A DNA stretch of 64,000 bases from Couchioplanes azureus (lineage in GTDB: Bacteria; Actinomycetota; Actinomycetes; Mycobacteriales; Micromonosporaceae), in assembly GCF_014648355.1 (NCBI RefSeq), contig NZ_BMQY01000013.1, positions 62,001 through 126,000 of the forward strand. Direction: 5' to 3'. This document shows, in pieces, positions 9,360 to 18,546 of this stretch. How positions within the stretch are numbered: position 1 is the stretch's first letter; each line of letters opens with the position of its first letter. Below the pieces are notes generated by a model. It was not told the origin of the DNA. It saw nothing but the letters and a program-made list of their open reading frames with translations, and searched no databases. Position numbers and translations under genes: made by a program.

Positions 9360-11636
9360 CTAGAGCGCCACGATCGCGGCGTCGGCCGCGCCCGAGGCGG
9401 CACCACCAGACCCGCCGCCCGCGCCGCCGCCAGCGCCCGTTGGGCCTGGCTCGCCGCCGCCGCGCGGACCGCGTGCTGAGGTGTCGTCGTCGGTGCCTCG
9501 ATCCGGGTCGCTGCCGGACACCAGGGCCGTGGTGGCAGGCTCCTGCGCAACCGGAGTGCCCTCCCCCGACTCCTGGGGGCCTGCAGCGGAGCCGCTCGCG
9601 CTCGGCGAGTCCACGCCTTCCCCGGCGGTTGTGCCAGCAGCGCCGCCTGCGCCGGCTACGCCACCCGGATCGGCGCTGCCCGTACCCGGCGCGGCATCGC
9701 CTGCAGCCTCGCCGGGTGCTGCGCCACCCGTACTCTTCGCGTCCCGCGGGGAGTCGCTCGCCGGCGACGCGCCCGGTGACAGAGCGTCGGCTCCGGTGGC
9801 GTCGCCGGGCACGGTGAGCTCGCCGGTGGCGGCGTCATGGCGGGCATTGTTGGTGCCGACCTGCACGGCCTCCGCCTCATCCGCGTTCGGCCGATCGTTG
9901 TCGCCCTTCTCCGCGACGCCTCCCGAGGTGTGCTCGGAAGTAACCCCTAGCTCACTGACATCGCCCACCTGGCCGCCGTCGTCGCTGGTCTCGATCGCTT
10001 CGGCCGCCTCCGAGACGGGACCGTCCTCCAGGCCGGCCATCTGGCCAGGGGTGGTGGCGATATCGGCGCTGATGGCGTTCATCTGCCCGGCCGCCTCATC
10101 ACCCGGACCGCCGCCACCTGCGGACAGGCCCCGGGTGAGCCCGTCGCCGAATCCCGCACCGATGTCACCAGCCGTGCCGGTCGCCGACAGCACCGCGCGG
10201 GCGTTGACGTCGGACAGGTAGCCGTCCCACATGGTCGTCAGCCGCAGCAGGATGCCCGGCGTCAGCACCATCACCCAGATCAGCAGCAACGCCTTCAAGC
10301 TGGTGAACAGGTCGGACTCGTACGCCGAGCGGCTACCGTAGATCCACAACGCAGCGATGAAGAACTTGGAGCTGGCCAGGGCGTTGACGGTCCAGAACCA
10401 GCGGCGTCCCCAGTGCCGGGTCTCCGGCATGACCTGACCGGTCATCGCCATCGCTCCGAACAGCGCCGCGCCGGTGGTCAGCAACCCGCGGAACAGCATC
10501 ATGATGAACAGCAGGATCAGCCCGATGATCGACATGAAGGCGATGCACAGCGCGACGAAACCCGTCCCCGCGCCGCCGGACAGGGCGGTGATGCCCTTCA
10601 CCCAGCGCGAGGGATCGTACGGGGTGCGCGCATTGTGCTCGATCAGCGCGTTGGTGGCCGTGTCCCAGGCCTGCACGATGATGAAGGCGATCCCGCCCGC
10701 GAAGCTGATACCGAGGATCGCCCGTATCAGGCCGCCGATGCTGGACAGCGGCCCCGGACCGTTGACGCGCAACCCGTTGATGATCGTCGAGATCAGGAAA
10801 AAGATGAACACCAGCAGGATCAGCACACCGGCGAGGCTGTTGTAGACGGTGTAGAAGGCGTCGTCGGCCGCGGCGATGGACGTGGTGGTGAACACCAGCT
10901 TCGCCAGCCAGGACAGCATCACGACCATGCCCTGCACGACCAGGTCGACGAAGCCTTGGATCCCGGCACCGACCCCCGCGGCCAGGGCCTCCCTCACTCC
11001 GGCCGCGACCTTGCAGGCGACGTCGAGGGCATCGCAGGCATCGTCGTCCGGGGTAGATGCGGGCGCCGGCACGAACAGGGCCGCGACGTATTGCGGCGTG
11101 AGCTGGACGCACTGGTCGTGCTTGGCGGTCCACGCAGCGGCCTGCGCCGGCTCAGCCTTGACCTTGTCGATGAACAGGCCGCACGCGACCAGGGCCGCGT
11201 TGCCGCTCGCGTCAGGTGGCCCGTCGAGCAGCACCGAGGCGGTGTTGTCCGGCGCCGGGCTGGTCAAGGTCAGGGACGCGGCCTCGCACGCGGCGCGCAA
11301 CGGCACACCGACCGTGCTGCAGCGGGTCAGCCAGTGCGACGCGGCGCCAGCGGGCGGGGTGTCGGTGTGTACGGCCCAATCCATGCACCACGCCGTCAGG
11401 CCACCGTTCTTCGCGGCGCACGCGCCACCGGACGGTGGTGGAGTGGGAAGCGTCGGCGGTGCAGGGGTCGGCGTCGGCGCGGCCATAGCCTGACCTGCAC
11501 ACGCGAGGACGCCGATCAGCATCGTGCAGAGCAGCAGGACCGCGCGGACGGTGGCTCGGCTACGAGCGGTACGTGCAGCATCTGGTGCTCTGTGGCACCC
11601 GGCAATCAGCGCGGACAGGAATCGGCTACGGAGCAT
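9360..11636 (-). CDS. TrbL/VirB6-like polytopic channel protein
   Basis: A 758-residue protein. A secretion signal (about residues 20-55) is followed by an extracellular Cys-containing region, then six or more membrane helices between residues about 230 and 500 (for example LAGVLILLVFIFFLISTII and GFVALCIAFMSIIGLILLF). A long disordered Gly/Ala/Asp/Ser tail of about 250 residues ends the protein. This is the TrbL/VirB6 arrangement of inner-membrane type IV secretion channels. I chose the ATG at 11636; it lies 11 bases after the upstream stop. The tail accounts for the large spurious opposite-strand frames here. Confidence 0.8.
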   Translation of the reverse strand: MLRSRFLSALIAGCHRAPDAARTARSRATVRAVLLLCTMLIGVLACAGQAMAAPTPTPAPPTLPTPPPSGGACAAKNGGLTAWCMDWAVHTDTPPAGAASHWLTRCSTVGVPLRAACEAASLTLTSPAPDNTASVLLDGPPDASGNAALVACGLFIDKVKAEPAQAAAWTAKHDQCVQLTPQYVAALFVPAPASTPDDDACDALDVACKVAAGVREALAAGVGAGIQGFVDLVVQGMVVMLSWLAKLVFTTTSIAAADDAFYTVYNSLAGVLILLVFIFFLISTIINGLRVNGPGPLSSIGGLIRAILGISFAGGIAFIIVQAWDTATNALIEHNARTPYDPSRWVKGITALSGGAGTGFVALCIAFMSIIGLILLFIMMLFRGLLTTGAALFGAMAMTGQVMPETRHWGRRWFWTVNALASSKFFIAALWIYGSRSAYESDLFTSLKALLLIWVMVLTPGILLRLTTMWDGYLSDVNARAVLSATGTAGDIGAGFGDGLTRGLSAGGGGPGDEAAGQMNAISADIATTPGQMAGLEDGPVSEAAEAIETSDDGGQVGDVSELGVTSEHTSGGVAEKGDNDRPNADEAEAVQVGTNNARHDAATGELTVPGDATGADALSPGASPASDSPRDAKSTGGAAPGEAAGDAAPGTGSADPGGVAGAGGAAGTTAGEGVDSPSASGSAAGPQESGEGTPVAQEPATTALVSGSDPDRGTDDDTSARGPRGGGEPGPTGAGGGAGGGSGGAASGAADAAIVAL

Positions 11637-11647
11637 TGGCCGGCCAC

Positions 11648-12019
11648 TCACTGCTGGGAGAGCAGGAAGGCGATGATCGTGGTAGCCGACCCGACCACGA
11701 TGGCGACCAAGCCCGCCTTCCACATCATGCTCTTGCCCCGGTCAGAGATTAGATGGGCGCCGAAAATAGGGCCGACGCCGAAGGCGATAGCACCAGCCAC
11801 GAGGCCGGCCACCGCCGCGACGATGCCCAGGAACATGCACGCGTTGGTGATCGTGTAGAAGATTTCGCCGTTGCCGGGCACCGCGGCAGGATCGGGTCGG
11901 ACGCGGCTGAAGTCGAAGCCCGAGTCGGCCGGTGGGGGCACAGGGCTTGGCGCGCGCAGCATGTGCTGACCTGCCGAATGCAGCAGCATCGACGCCTGAG
12001 TTAGTAAAGGCGAGGACAT
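11648..12019 (-). CDS. Small two-helix membrane protein, pilin-like (DUF6112/TrbC type)
   Basis: A 123-residue protein whose start ATG (12019) overlaps the stop of the ParA-like gene. After a Pro-rich N-terminal region there are two or three hydrophobic segments (ACMFLGIVAAVAGLVAGAIAF and AGLVAIVVGSATTIIAFLL, each one helix). Size and position, just upstream of the TrbL-like gene, match the small VirB2/TrbC-like subunit of actinobacterial secretion loci. Pilin function is inferred from context. Confidence 0.65.
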   Translation of the reverse strand: MSSPLLTQASMLLHSAGQHMLRAPSPVPPPADSGFDFSRVRPDPAAVPGNGEIFYTITNACMFLGIVAAVAGLVAGAIAFGVGPIFGAHLISDRGKSMMWKAGLVAIVVGSATTIIAFLLSQQ

Positions 12020-13101
12020 CAGCGACGCTCCTTGCCGGACGGGACGCTCTGGAGAGCCAGGGAGGCGGCCGTCCCAGCTGCCGTGCTGGCGGCAACCTGG
12101 ACGGCGGGTATGGGCTCGGAGCTCGTTGGGCAGTGGCGCAGGACCTCGGCGGCGAGGTCGAGCACGGCCCGGCGGGTGGCCCGGCGTAGCCGACGGACGT
12201 CGATTGGCGACGCTGCGGCAAGCGCAGGGTCGTATGGAACGGTGAGCAACGCTCCCGCCACGGTGCCCGCCTGCCGTGCGACGGCACGGACGTCTCGCGG
12301 CATAGCGGGGGTCGCCGTCATGACGACGATGACCGCCTGGTCCGCGACGGTGTGGAGGCCGGCGGCGCGCAGCTGTGCCAGCAACCGCATGGTGTGCTGC
12401 AAGCTGTCGGTCGTCGCCCGGGCGGCCAGCATCGGCACGGTCGCCTCGGCCAGAGCCAGCCACGCCCCGCGGGTATCGGCCGCCGGAAGATCCAGCACGA
12501 CCAGCCGATACAACGGGCGCAACGCGGCGACGACGGCCATCGCCTCGTACAATGTTGGGGGACGCCGCTCGCGGCTGATCTCGACCTCGCCGACCAGGGC
12601 GTGCAGGCCCGTCGGACCACGCTGCACCCACCGCTCGACCTCGGTCGGCCTGGTCAGCGTGTGGACGTCTCGGACGGCGTCCCATACGGTGCCCGCGTTT
12701 GTGCGGCCTACGCGCTTACCCAGGCCGCCCCACCAGCGGGTGTTCATGTCGACCGCGATCACCGGGTCCGGGCAGGCGAGCGCAAGCAGACCGCCGAGGG
12801 TGGCAGTGAGAGTGGAGCGGCCGACACCCCCATCGGCCGAAGACACCGCAATCGCATTACCCACCGTTCGCAGCGACGCCGCGGGAAGCCATACCCGCTC
12901 GACGGCTGTACCTGGGCCGAAACCTGCCGGTACCGCTCGCGGCTGGGCGGAAGAACTGTTGTCGACGAGACCACGTGCTGGCGGGGCAGTGGTTCGCTGC
13001 CCCGCCAGCAAGGGTCCAGCCAAGCTCGCCGTGTTTGCTGTAGCCGCTGCTGCCTCCGCTGCACGGGGGACAACGGAGCCGTCGTCTACGAACACGGACA
13101 C
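12019..13101 (-). CDS. ParA/MinD-like ATPase, first gene of the conjugation operon
   Basis: A 360-residue protein starting at GTG 13101 behind a strong GAGGAGG site at eight bases; a longer frame reaching 13263 has no such site. A disordered N-terminal region of about 90 residues precedes a P-loop ATPase domain with the deviant Walker A SADGGVGRSTLTATL, in which Arg stands where Lys is usual, then VIAVDMN and LVVLDLPAADT. ParA/MinD-like proteins position or gate complexes at the membrane; in this operon family they are thought to help localise the secretion apparatus (inference). Confidence 0.75.
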   Translation of the reverse strand: MSVFVDDGSVVPRAAEAAAATANTASLAGPLLAGQRTTAPPARGLVDNSSSAQPRAVPAGFGPGTAVERVWLPAASLRTVGNAIAVSSADGGVGRSTLTATLGGLLALACPDPVIAVDMNTRWWGGLGKRVGRTNAGTVWDAVRDVHTLTRPTEVERWVQRGPTGLHALVGEVEISRERRPPTLYEAMAVVAALRPLYRLVVLDLPAADTRGAWLALAEATVPMLAARATTDSLQHTMRLLAQLRAAGLHTVADQAVIVVMTATPAMPRDVRAVARQAGTVAGALLTVPYDPALAAASPIDVRRLRRATRRAVLDLAAEVLRHCPTSSEPIPAVQVAASTAAGTAASLALQSVPSGKERR

Positions 13102-13683
13102 TTGGCAGGCCTCCTCAAGACGGGTGGAACGCGGTGGGCTTGCCATGGAGGCCAGTAGCCGGGCCCTCCATGGCCCCTGAGTTACGCCGGCTCCGTACGA
13201 ATCGAGGCCGGGAGATGGGGCATGGCAGGCCGCACCAGACGCCGTGCAAATGGGATTCGGCACGGCTTCTCATCGTCCTCGCATATGCGCAATCTGACTG
13301 TCTGATCTGCGCCGGCGATTCAACTGACCATCGCGTCTGACGTGCCGTGGATGGTGAGTCAAATGGGTGGTCAATTCGAGCACGCATTTGACAATGCCGG
13401 TTCAGCGCTTCGACGGGAAGTCGACAGGTGTTGACGGGGGTTGCCACAGGTCGACGCGTTCCACCGAAGGTGCATGCCTAGGCGGACACTGCCAGCAGAA
13501 ATGCCGGGCTACGGCGGCCATTCTATCGGGAATATGATCAGTCAGCGGTCTGCGACAGCTTTTCCACTGTTGCGAATGGAATGGACGCCCGCAGCCGGAG
13601 CTTGCACGACATAGCGCATCGGACCGCCGGAGTGACGGCCGGCGACGATGGTTCGGTTGGCGAGGCGCTGTCACTGAGTCTGG
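13102..13683. other. Intergenic region upstream of the conjugation operon
   Basis: About 580 bases with no convincing gene. It should hold the promoter of the minus-strand operon starting at 13101 and the terminator of the XRE gene. I see no clear -35/-10 pair. The region is slightly less GC-rich than the operon. Confidence 0.4.
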
Positions 13684-13986
13684 CTACCAAGGGAAGTCGG
13701 GATCCTCCGTCAAACCGAGATCAGCGACCTTCACGTCCAAGGCCTCGGCGAGCAGGCGCCGGTTGTACTCGCTGGGCGCAATCCTGTCATGCTCCCACCG
13801 GCTGATCATCTGTCGCAGAGAATCCTCGGAGGGTGCTACGTCATGACGCTTCGCCGCGACTCGCCGCATCTGCTGCGCCAACCGCCGCAGCGACCACCGC
13901 TTTGCCTTGCGCCTACGACGGATACACCTACCCGTCGTCATCGTGACTTCCGCCGGCTCGCTGGGTAGCGAACTGGACGAACTCAT
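13684..13986 (-). CDS. Small XRE-type helix-turn-helix regulator
   Basis: A 100-residue basic protein. The helix-turn-helix spans residues about 25-95 (WSLRRLAQQMRRVAAKRHDV, then DSLRQMISRWEHDRIAPSEYNRRLLAEALDV, quoted in pieces). The ATG at 13986 has GGAGG eight bases upstream; an ATG 15 bases further upstream lies inside that site's context and is less likely. Probable regulator of the conjugation-like operon, judged by position and size only. Confidence 0.75.
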   Translation of the reverse strand: MSSSSSLPSEPAEVTMTTGRCIRRRRKAKRWSLRRLAQQMRRVAAKRHDVAPSEDSLRQMISRWEHDRIAPSEYNRRLLAEALDVKVADLGLTEDPDFPW

Positions 13987-14524
13987 CAGGCTTACCTCCA
14001 TTCGCCCATCGCAAAGAGAATTGACGCCGGAGTGATAACCAACACGGTGGCGACCTCCAGGTTCGGTTGAGGAGCGAACTTATCGCAGCCTGCCTGAGCG
14101 CCAATTCCATGCAGGGCGCGCTAATCGCTCGCCCCCACCAACGGCGTAGCCGTTCAACGCCAGCCGACTCCATGTGGAGCGAGCCCGGTGCATGGCAGTG
14201 AGCGACCCACACCGTTGCGGCGCGGGTCGCTCACCGGACATACCAGCGTCATGGTCAGCCAGCTCGTCGAGTCGCCAAGGGCCCGGCACGCCAGCGCACT
14301 CAAGCTGCGGCGAGCGGCGAGCGGCCGGTCGTCTGTGACCGAACCGACGGCGAACCCTCTTTTGGATGTTCTATGGCGACCACACCTTGCCCGTGGGCGC
14401 TACGTATCCTGTCAATGCCGACTCTGCTTTTCCACCGCCTGGCCGGCTATGTCTTCCGGCTAAAGATAGCGGCATTTACAGCACAGACGCACCCGGATCA
14501 AGCAGCGTCTCGCGTGCGGATCGA
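13987..14524. other. Intergenic region, no gene seen
   Basis: About 540 bases between the XRE gene and the 3' end of the FabG-like gene. Short frames on both strands lack ribosome sites and recognisable motifs. Confidence 0.4.
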
Positions 14525-15229
14525 TCAGTGCCCCATCCCTGCTCCGCCGTCCACCGGAATTACTGCGCCGTTGATGTATGCCGCCTCGTCTCCAGCGAGG
14601 AAGAGCACCGCGGCGGCGACCTCTGTCGGCGACGCTGGCCGGCCCGCTGGGATTTGCGCCAGCATGCGCTGGCGTTGGTCGTCGGTGAGAACGGCGGTCA
14701 TCGGCGTTTCGGTGAAGCCGGGCGCGATGACGTTCGACGTGATGTTGCGTGAACCCAGCTCGCGGGCCAGCGACCGCGCGAACCCGATGAGACCCGCCTT
14801 GGATGCGGCATAGTTGGCCTGCCCCGCCTCACCGCGGAGCGCCACCGCAGACGACACGAAGATGAGTCTTCCCCACCTCGCCCGCAGCATCGGCTTACTC
14901 GCCCGCTTAGCCACGCGGTAGGCACCCGTCAGATTGGTATCTACGACATCCGTGAAGTCGGCTTCACCCATGCGCATCAGTAACGTGTCGTGGGTGATGC
15001 CAGCATTCACAACGACCGCCTCGACAGGCCCTAGAGCAGCTTCGACGGTCGAAAATGCATTGTCCACGCTCGCGGTGTCGACAACGTCACACTGGACGGT
15101 CAGCGCGTCGAGCGCTGGTTCGGTGCGACGGTAGGTGACCGCGACTCGGTGCCCCGCCTTGATGAACTGCTCAGCCGTTGCCCGGCCGATGCCTTGGCTT
15201 GCGCCGATAATCAACGTTGTACGCGCCAC
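14525..15229 (-). CDS. fabG: SDR-family 3-oxoacyl-ACP reductase-like protein
   Basis: A 234-residue short-chain dehydrogenase. The NADP-binding motif is GASQGIGR at residues 8-15, NAG is at about 78, and the catalytic Ser and YAASK lie near 130-150, followed by NVIAPGFTETPMT. The C-terminal PVDGGAGMGH pattern is typical of FabG. I prefer GTG 15229 because GGAGG lies seven bases upstream; the ATG at 15235 would leave only one base of spacing. FabG reduces 3-oxoacyl-ACP in fatty acid or polyketide synthesis. Standing alone beside an MmyB-type regulator, it may act on another substrate. Confidence 0.85.
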   Translation of the reverse strand: MARTTLIIGASQGIGRATAEQFIKAGHRVAVTYRRTEPALDALTVQCDVVDTASVDNAFSTVEAALGPVEAVVVNAGITHDTLLMRMGEADFTDVVDTNLTGAYRVAKRASKPMLRARWGRLIFVSSAVALRGEAGQANYAASKAGLIGFARSLARELGSRNITSNVIAPGFTETPMTAVLTDDQRQRMLAQIPAGRPASPTEVAAAVLFLAGDEAAYINGAVIPVDGGAGMGH

Positions 15230-15562
15230 CAACATGCCTCCATGACTGCACTCTCTTGCCCCGTTCGCGCTGGCAGAGCGGCGCGCTGGGACATCGACTC
15301 ACTCGCCGAGCCGTATCGAGATCCACATATTGCTCCTGGTGGTGGATGATGACCAGAGAGCGCGACTACCCACAGTGCCACTGAAGGTTTAATCCTGTTA
15401 GATCGATAGCTACGCGCGTACCGCACATCAACCGCAAGCACTGCCGGGTACGTGACACAGCAACTGGCATGACGACCTGGATGACCATTGGTACCTTCGA
15501 CGCTTCGTGACCATGAGACCACTTCACCTTCACCCTGCTAGGAGCCGTCTTCGGGGGACGCG
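15230..15562. promoter_or_regulatory. Divergent intergenic region between fabG-like and MmyB-like genes
   Basis: About 330 bases separate two divergent start codons, so it should hold both promoters and possibly an operator for the MmyB-like regulator. GGGGG lies five bases upstream of ATG 15563. No convincing -10 or -35 element or palindrome was identified by eye. Confidence 0.4.
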
Positions 15563-16390
15563 ATGACACCGGATCCGCATCACTCTGCCGCTCGCACGCC
15601 CGAAGCCAGCGACGAACTTGCACGGCTCGTACGATCCTGGCGCGAGCGCCTCAACCCCGACGAGATCCCGGGACTTCAAGTCGCTCGGTCACGCAGGCGT
15701 AAACGGGTCAGCCAGGAGATGGCCGCCGCCCTCATCGGCTACAGCGTCGGCTGGCTCAGCAGTCTCGAACGAGGAGAGCGCCAGAACTACAGCACCGACT
15801 TCCTCGACCGAGTCGCTTACACCCTTCGGCTCAGCCCCGAAGAGAAGGCCCTGCTGTTCCTGCTGGCAACCGGCCACGAACCTCCGGCACGCCAACGCTC
15901 GTCCTCGATTGAGTCGACCGCCGTCGTCCAGCGGCTGCTCGACGCCCAGCCGTGGCCGGCCTACATCAACGACGAGGCATGGGACCTCGTCGCTTACAAC
16001 CACCACATGCTCACGTGGTTCCCCTGGGTCGCAGGCCACGAGAACAACGTCATGCGGTGGGTCTTCACGTATCCCGAGGCCCGCCAGCAGCTGTACCGAT
16101 GGGAGACAGACTGGGCGCCTCAAATGCTCGCCCAGATGCGGTACGCCCACGCCCGGGCGCCTGGAAACACGCGGCTGACAGAAGTCCTCACCGAGATCCT
16201 CAAAGACAAGGACGCCGAGCGCATCTGGAGCAACCCGACGGCCTACGTACACCCCGATGGCGACCACCGCTCGCTCTACCTGCCATACCACCGCAAGGTC
16301 CAGCCGATCGAACTCATCGCCTTGGAGCCGCTCCGAGCTCCGGGCAGCCGCATCATGATGCTCATGCCGCTGGAAGGAGGCTCGGACTGA
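15563..16390 (+). CDS. XRE regulator with MmyB-like ligand-binding domain
   Basis: A 275-residue protein. Residues about 25-90 form an XRE helix-turn-helix (SRRRKRVSQEMAAALIGYS, then GWLSSLERGERQNYSTDFLDR). The C-terminal two thirds match the MmyB-like domain (AYINDEAWDLVAYNHHMLTWFPW, split here as AYINDEAWDLVAYNHH and MLTWFPW, plus RRHDPE-like sampling around RYAHARAP). MmyB-type regulators bind fatty acids and often sit beside a short-chain dehydrogenase, as here with the divergent FabG-like gene. It probably controls that gene, itself and perhaps the MBL hydrolase. Confidence 0.85.
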   Translation: MTPDPHHSAARTPEASDELARLVRSWRERLNPDEIPGLQVARSRRRKRVSQEMAAALIGYSVGWLSSLERGERQNYSTDFLDRVAYTLRLSPEEKALLFLLATGHEPPARQRSSSIESTAVVQRLLDAQPWPAYINDEAWDLVAYNHHMLTWFPWVAGHENNVMRWVFTYPEARQQLYRWETDWAPQMLAQMRYAHARAPGNTRLTEVLTEILKDKDAERIWSNPTAYVHPDGDHRSLYLPYHRKVQPIELIALEPLRAPGSRIMMLMPLEGGSD

Positions 16391-16406
16391 CGGCGAGGGA
16401 AGCTGA

Positions 16407-17396
16407 TCAGCCGCGAAGCTTCGAGCCTCGAACCCGCGAGGCAAGGCTTTGTTCCAGCTCGGCCGCATGCGCCAGGACATCCATGAGATCCCCGGAAGCG
16501 TCGCCCAGATTCTGGTAGGCAGCCGCCATCGTGATCACGAGTCGCTCCGGATGCCCCCAGTCAACGTATGGCGTTGGCAACGCCAATTGCGACGCCGCCT
16601 GCCAGTAAGGGACCCCCGCGGCGTGGGCATGGGCGGCATGGTCGGCGACCATTTGGAGGTACGCGCGGAACTCCCGCACGCCGTCGAGGTGCGTCACCGG
16701 ACCATGGCCCGGCACGATGTAGCGTGCGCCGGTGGCGATGATGGTGTCGCAGGCCATAATCCAATTCTCGACGGGTCCGGTCCACATGATCGGGTGATCG
16801 CCGACGAAGAGGATGTCCCCCGTGTAGACCACGCCGGCGCCCGGAACGTGCACGATGACATCTCCGTCGGTATGCGCCGGCCCGACCTCGATCAGCTCGA
16901 CAGCCGTGTCTTCGACCGACAGCTGCAGACGGTTGGAGAACGTACGGCCGGGCGGCATGACGGTGATACCAGTGAAGTCGAAGTGCCCAAAGTGTCGGCG
17001 CATGTAGTGACCCAGAGCCGAGTCTCCGGAAGCTGGTCCGCTGAGGGCCTCAAGCTGCGCGGGCTGCACCTCGTGCGCCATGCCGTGCGCCGATGCCGAC
17101 GACGCGATAATCTCGGCTTGCGGAAAGAGTTGGTTCCCCCAGCAGTGATCCCCGTTCGCGTGCGTGGTGACCACGGTTGTCACGCGTACGCCGGGCATTC
17201 TCGCTGCTATCGCGTCTTGCATCTGCCGCGTCATCGGCAGATCGAACTGGGTGTCGACGAGCAGTGCGGTATCTCCGGACACGACGAGCCCACAGTTGCT
17301 AAAGCCCCACGTACCAGGCGGGCTCAGGTAGGCCCAGGTGTCGGTAGTGAGCTGATGCCATCCCTTGGTGTACGCGATCTCCGCCACACGAAGCAT
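16407..17396 (-). CDS. MBL-fold metallo-hydrolase (HxNxDH variant)
   Basis: A 329-residue hydrolase of the metallo-beta-lactamase fold. The metal motif reads THANGDHCWGNQ, so the second His of HxHxDH is replaced by Asn. Further ligands are in GPAHTDGDVIVHVP, YTGDILFVGDHPI and VPGHGPVTHL. Substrate is unknown. The start is uncertain: TTG 17423, GTG 17402, ATG 17396 and GTG 17387 are in frame and none has a clean ribosome site; I use the ATG. It converges on the MmyB-like gene with a 16-base gap. Confidence 0.8.
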   Translation of the reverse strand: MLRVAEIAYTKGWHQLTTDTWAYLSPPGTWGFSNCGLVVSGDTALLVDTQFDLPMTRQMQDAIAARMPGVRVTTVVTTHANGDHCWGNQLFPQAEIIASSASAHGMAHEVQPAQLEALSGPASGDSALGHYMRRHFGHFDFTGITVMPPGRTFSNRLQLSVEDTAVELIEVGPAHTDGDVIVHVPGAGVVYTGDILFVGDHPIMWTGPVENWIMACDTIIATGARYIVPGHGPVTHLDGVREFRAYLQMVADHAAHAHAAGVPYWQAASQLALPTPYVDWGHPERLVITMAAAYQNLGDASGDLMDVLAHAAELEQSLASRVRGSKLRG

Positions 17397-17732
17397 TCTC
17401 ACCAGAGATGACCGCAGGGCCAAGCCACTGACTGTCCGCCTCGACGAACGGCCCCTGTGCTACCACACAACGCCGAGCGCCCGGGGCCGGAACCGCGAAC
17501 TCTTTCCTGTTGACCGAACGTAGGAGGGAAGTGGGTTTTGCGAGAGGTGAGCCCGCCTGCGTGCTGCTGGCGTCGCCCTAGTACATGGCGACTCCCAACA
17601 GCAGCCAAGGTTCACTTCTGCAACAGGTGAACTCGAAAGAGCAGGCGATGCCCGTAGCCATCATCAAGCGATGCGGCGGAGTATCTGCACGCGGAGACGA
17701 CGAAGCCGGTGTCGACCTAGCGGCCGGCATAC
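17397..17732. other. Intergenic region leading into CRISPR-like array
   Basis: No gene seen. An inverted repeat GTTCAC-N11-GTGAAC lies near 17609-17631. A decayed repeat-like unit at about 17677-17701 lies one array period before the first clear repeat, so the array may once have extended leftwards. Confidence 0.4.
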
Positions 17733-18126
17733 CGGAGCAGTCCCACGTGCGTGGAGAGGACCCAATGGGCGATGGTCTTGACGACCGTCGTGTCCGGAAC
17801 ACCTCCACCTATGAGGAGAGGACAGCGGCGCGGCGCTCGAGCCCGCGGTACATGCCGAAGCACCCACGTGCTTGCAGCAGACTACCGCACCCTCTGCGCT
17901 TCTCGACCCGCGTGCGGAGCACTTCCATTTGATTGGAAAGGATCCGAGTGTGGCCACCAGATCGGCGTAGTCCGGCGGAGCACGGCCACATGTGTGGAGA
18001 CGACTGCACCATCGGCGACGAATACTAGGATCGAGACGAACCACCTCCACGTGGGTGGAGAGGACGTCGACTCCTGCGCGCCGGTGACCACGTTGTACGG
18101 AGCACCGCCACGTGCGTGGAGAGGAC
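17733..18126 (+). CRISPR. Decayed type I-E-like CRISPR array without cas genes
   Basis: Seven repeats start at 17733, 17795, 17856, 17915, 17976, 18037 and 18098. Five are 29 bases and the period is 59-62 bases, with unique 32-33 base spacers. The best copies read CGGAGCACC then GCCACGTGCGTGG then AGAGGAC; the core CTCCAC...GTGGAG forms a short hairpin, as in type I-E repeats. Repeats differ at several positions and the third is 27 bases, so the array is degenerate. No cas gene is visible anywhere in the window. Its right end cuts directly into a truncated surface-protein gene. Strand of transcription is not determined. Confidence 0.8.
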
Positions 18127-18475
18127 GCGGGAGGGTGCTACCGGCCTTAACGCTGGTCGGTTCCGGAGTCACCACCGGCGCCTTGAAGCCGCCGAAGGGG
18201 TACGTAAAGACCACCCTGATCGGGACCGTGGACCTGCTCGCCTGGCCCGCCGAGTCCCGTGCGGTGACGGTGATGACGTGCTCGCCCAGGCCGAGATGCT
18301 CGGCGCGCAACGGCAGCCGGGCGCCGGTGCCGAGCAGGCAGTCGCGGTCGATGCGCGACGCCGAAGCCCGCGCAACGAGCAGGCGCCAAGCGGCATCAGA
18401 AGGCCGCAGTCCGCAACGCACCCGCGTGCTGACCCCGTTGCTGCCGAAGTAGCTGGCCGCGTCCGGGCCGTTCAC
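18127..18475 (-). pseudogene. C-terminal fragment of a secreted PxKF-type surface protein
   Basis: On the minus strand a frame reads GEHVITVTARDSAGQASRSTVP, split as GEHVITVTARDS and AGQASRSTVP, then FGGFKAPV and SVKAGSTLP. That is the familiar end of actinobacterial secreted proteins with a FxGFxAPV...NxVKAGSTVPVKF module. The match stops at about 18127, exactly where the last CRISPR-like repeat begins, and nothing homologous lies upstream of 18475. It is a remnant, not a working gene. Confidence 0.6.
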
Positions 18476-18546
18476 CTCAGGAAGCCCGATGCCCGCCCGT
18501 TCGCTGGGCGACGGATTTCGCGCGAGAAGAAGGGTTGATGGAATAG

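Noticed and set aside
10413..11858. Long plus-strand frame opposite the TrbL-like gene
   Set aside because: No motif, His/Gln/Arg-rich composition, and opposite to a clear polytopic membrane protein.
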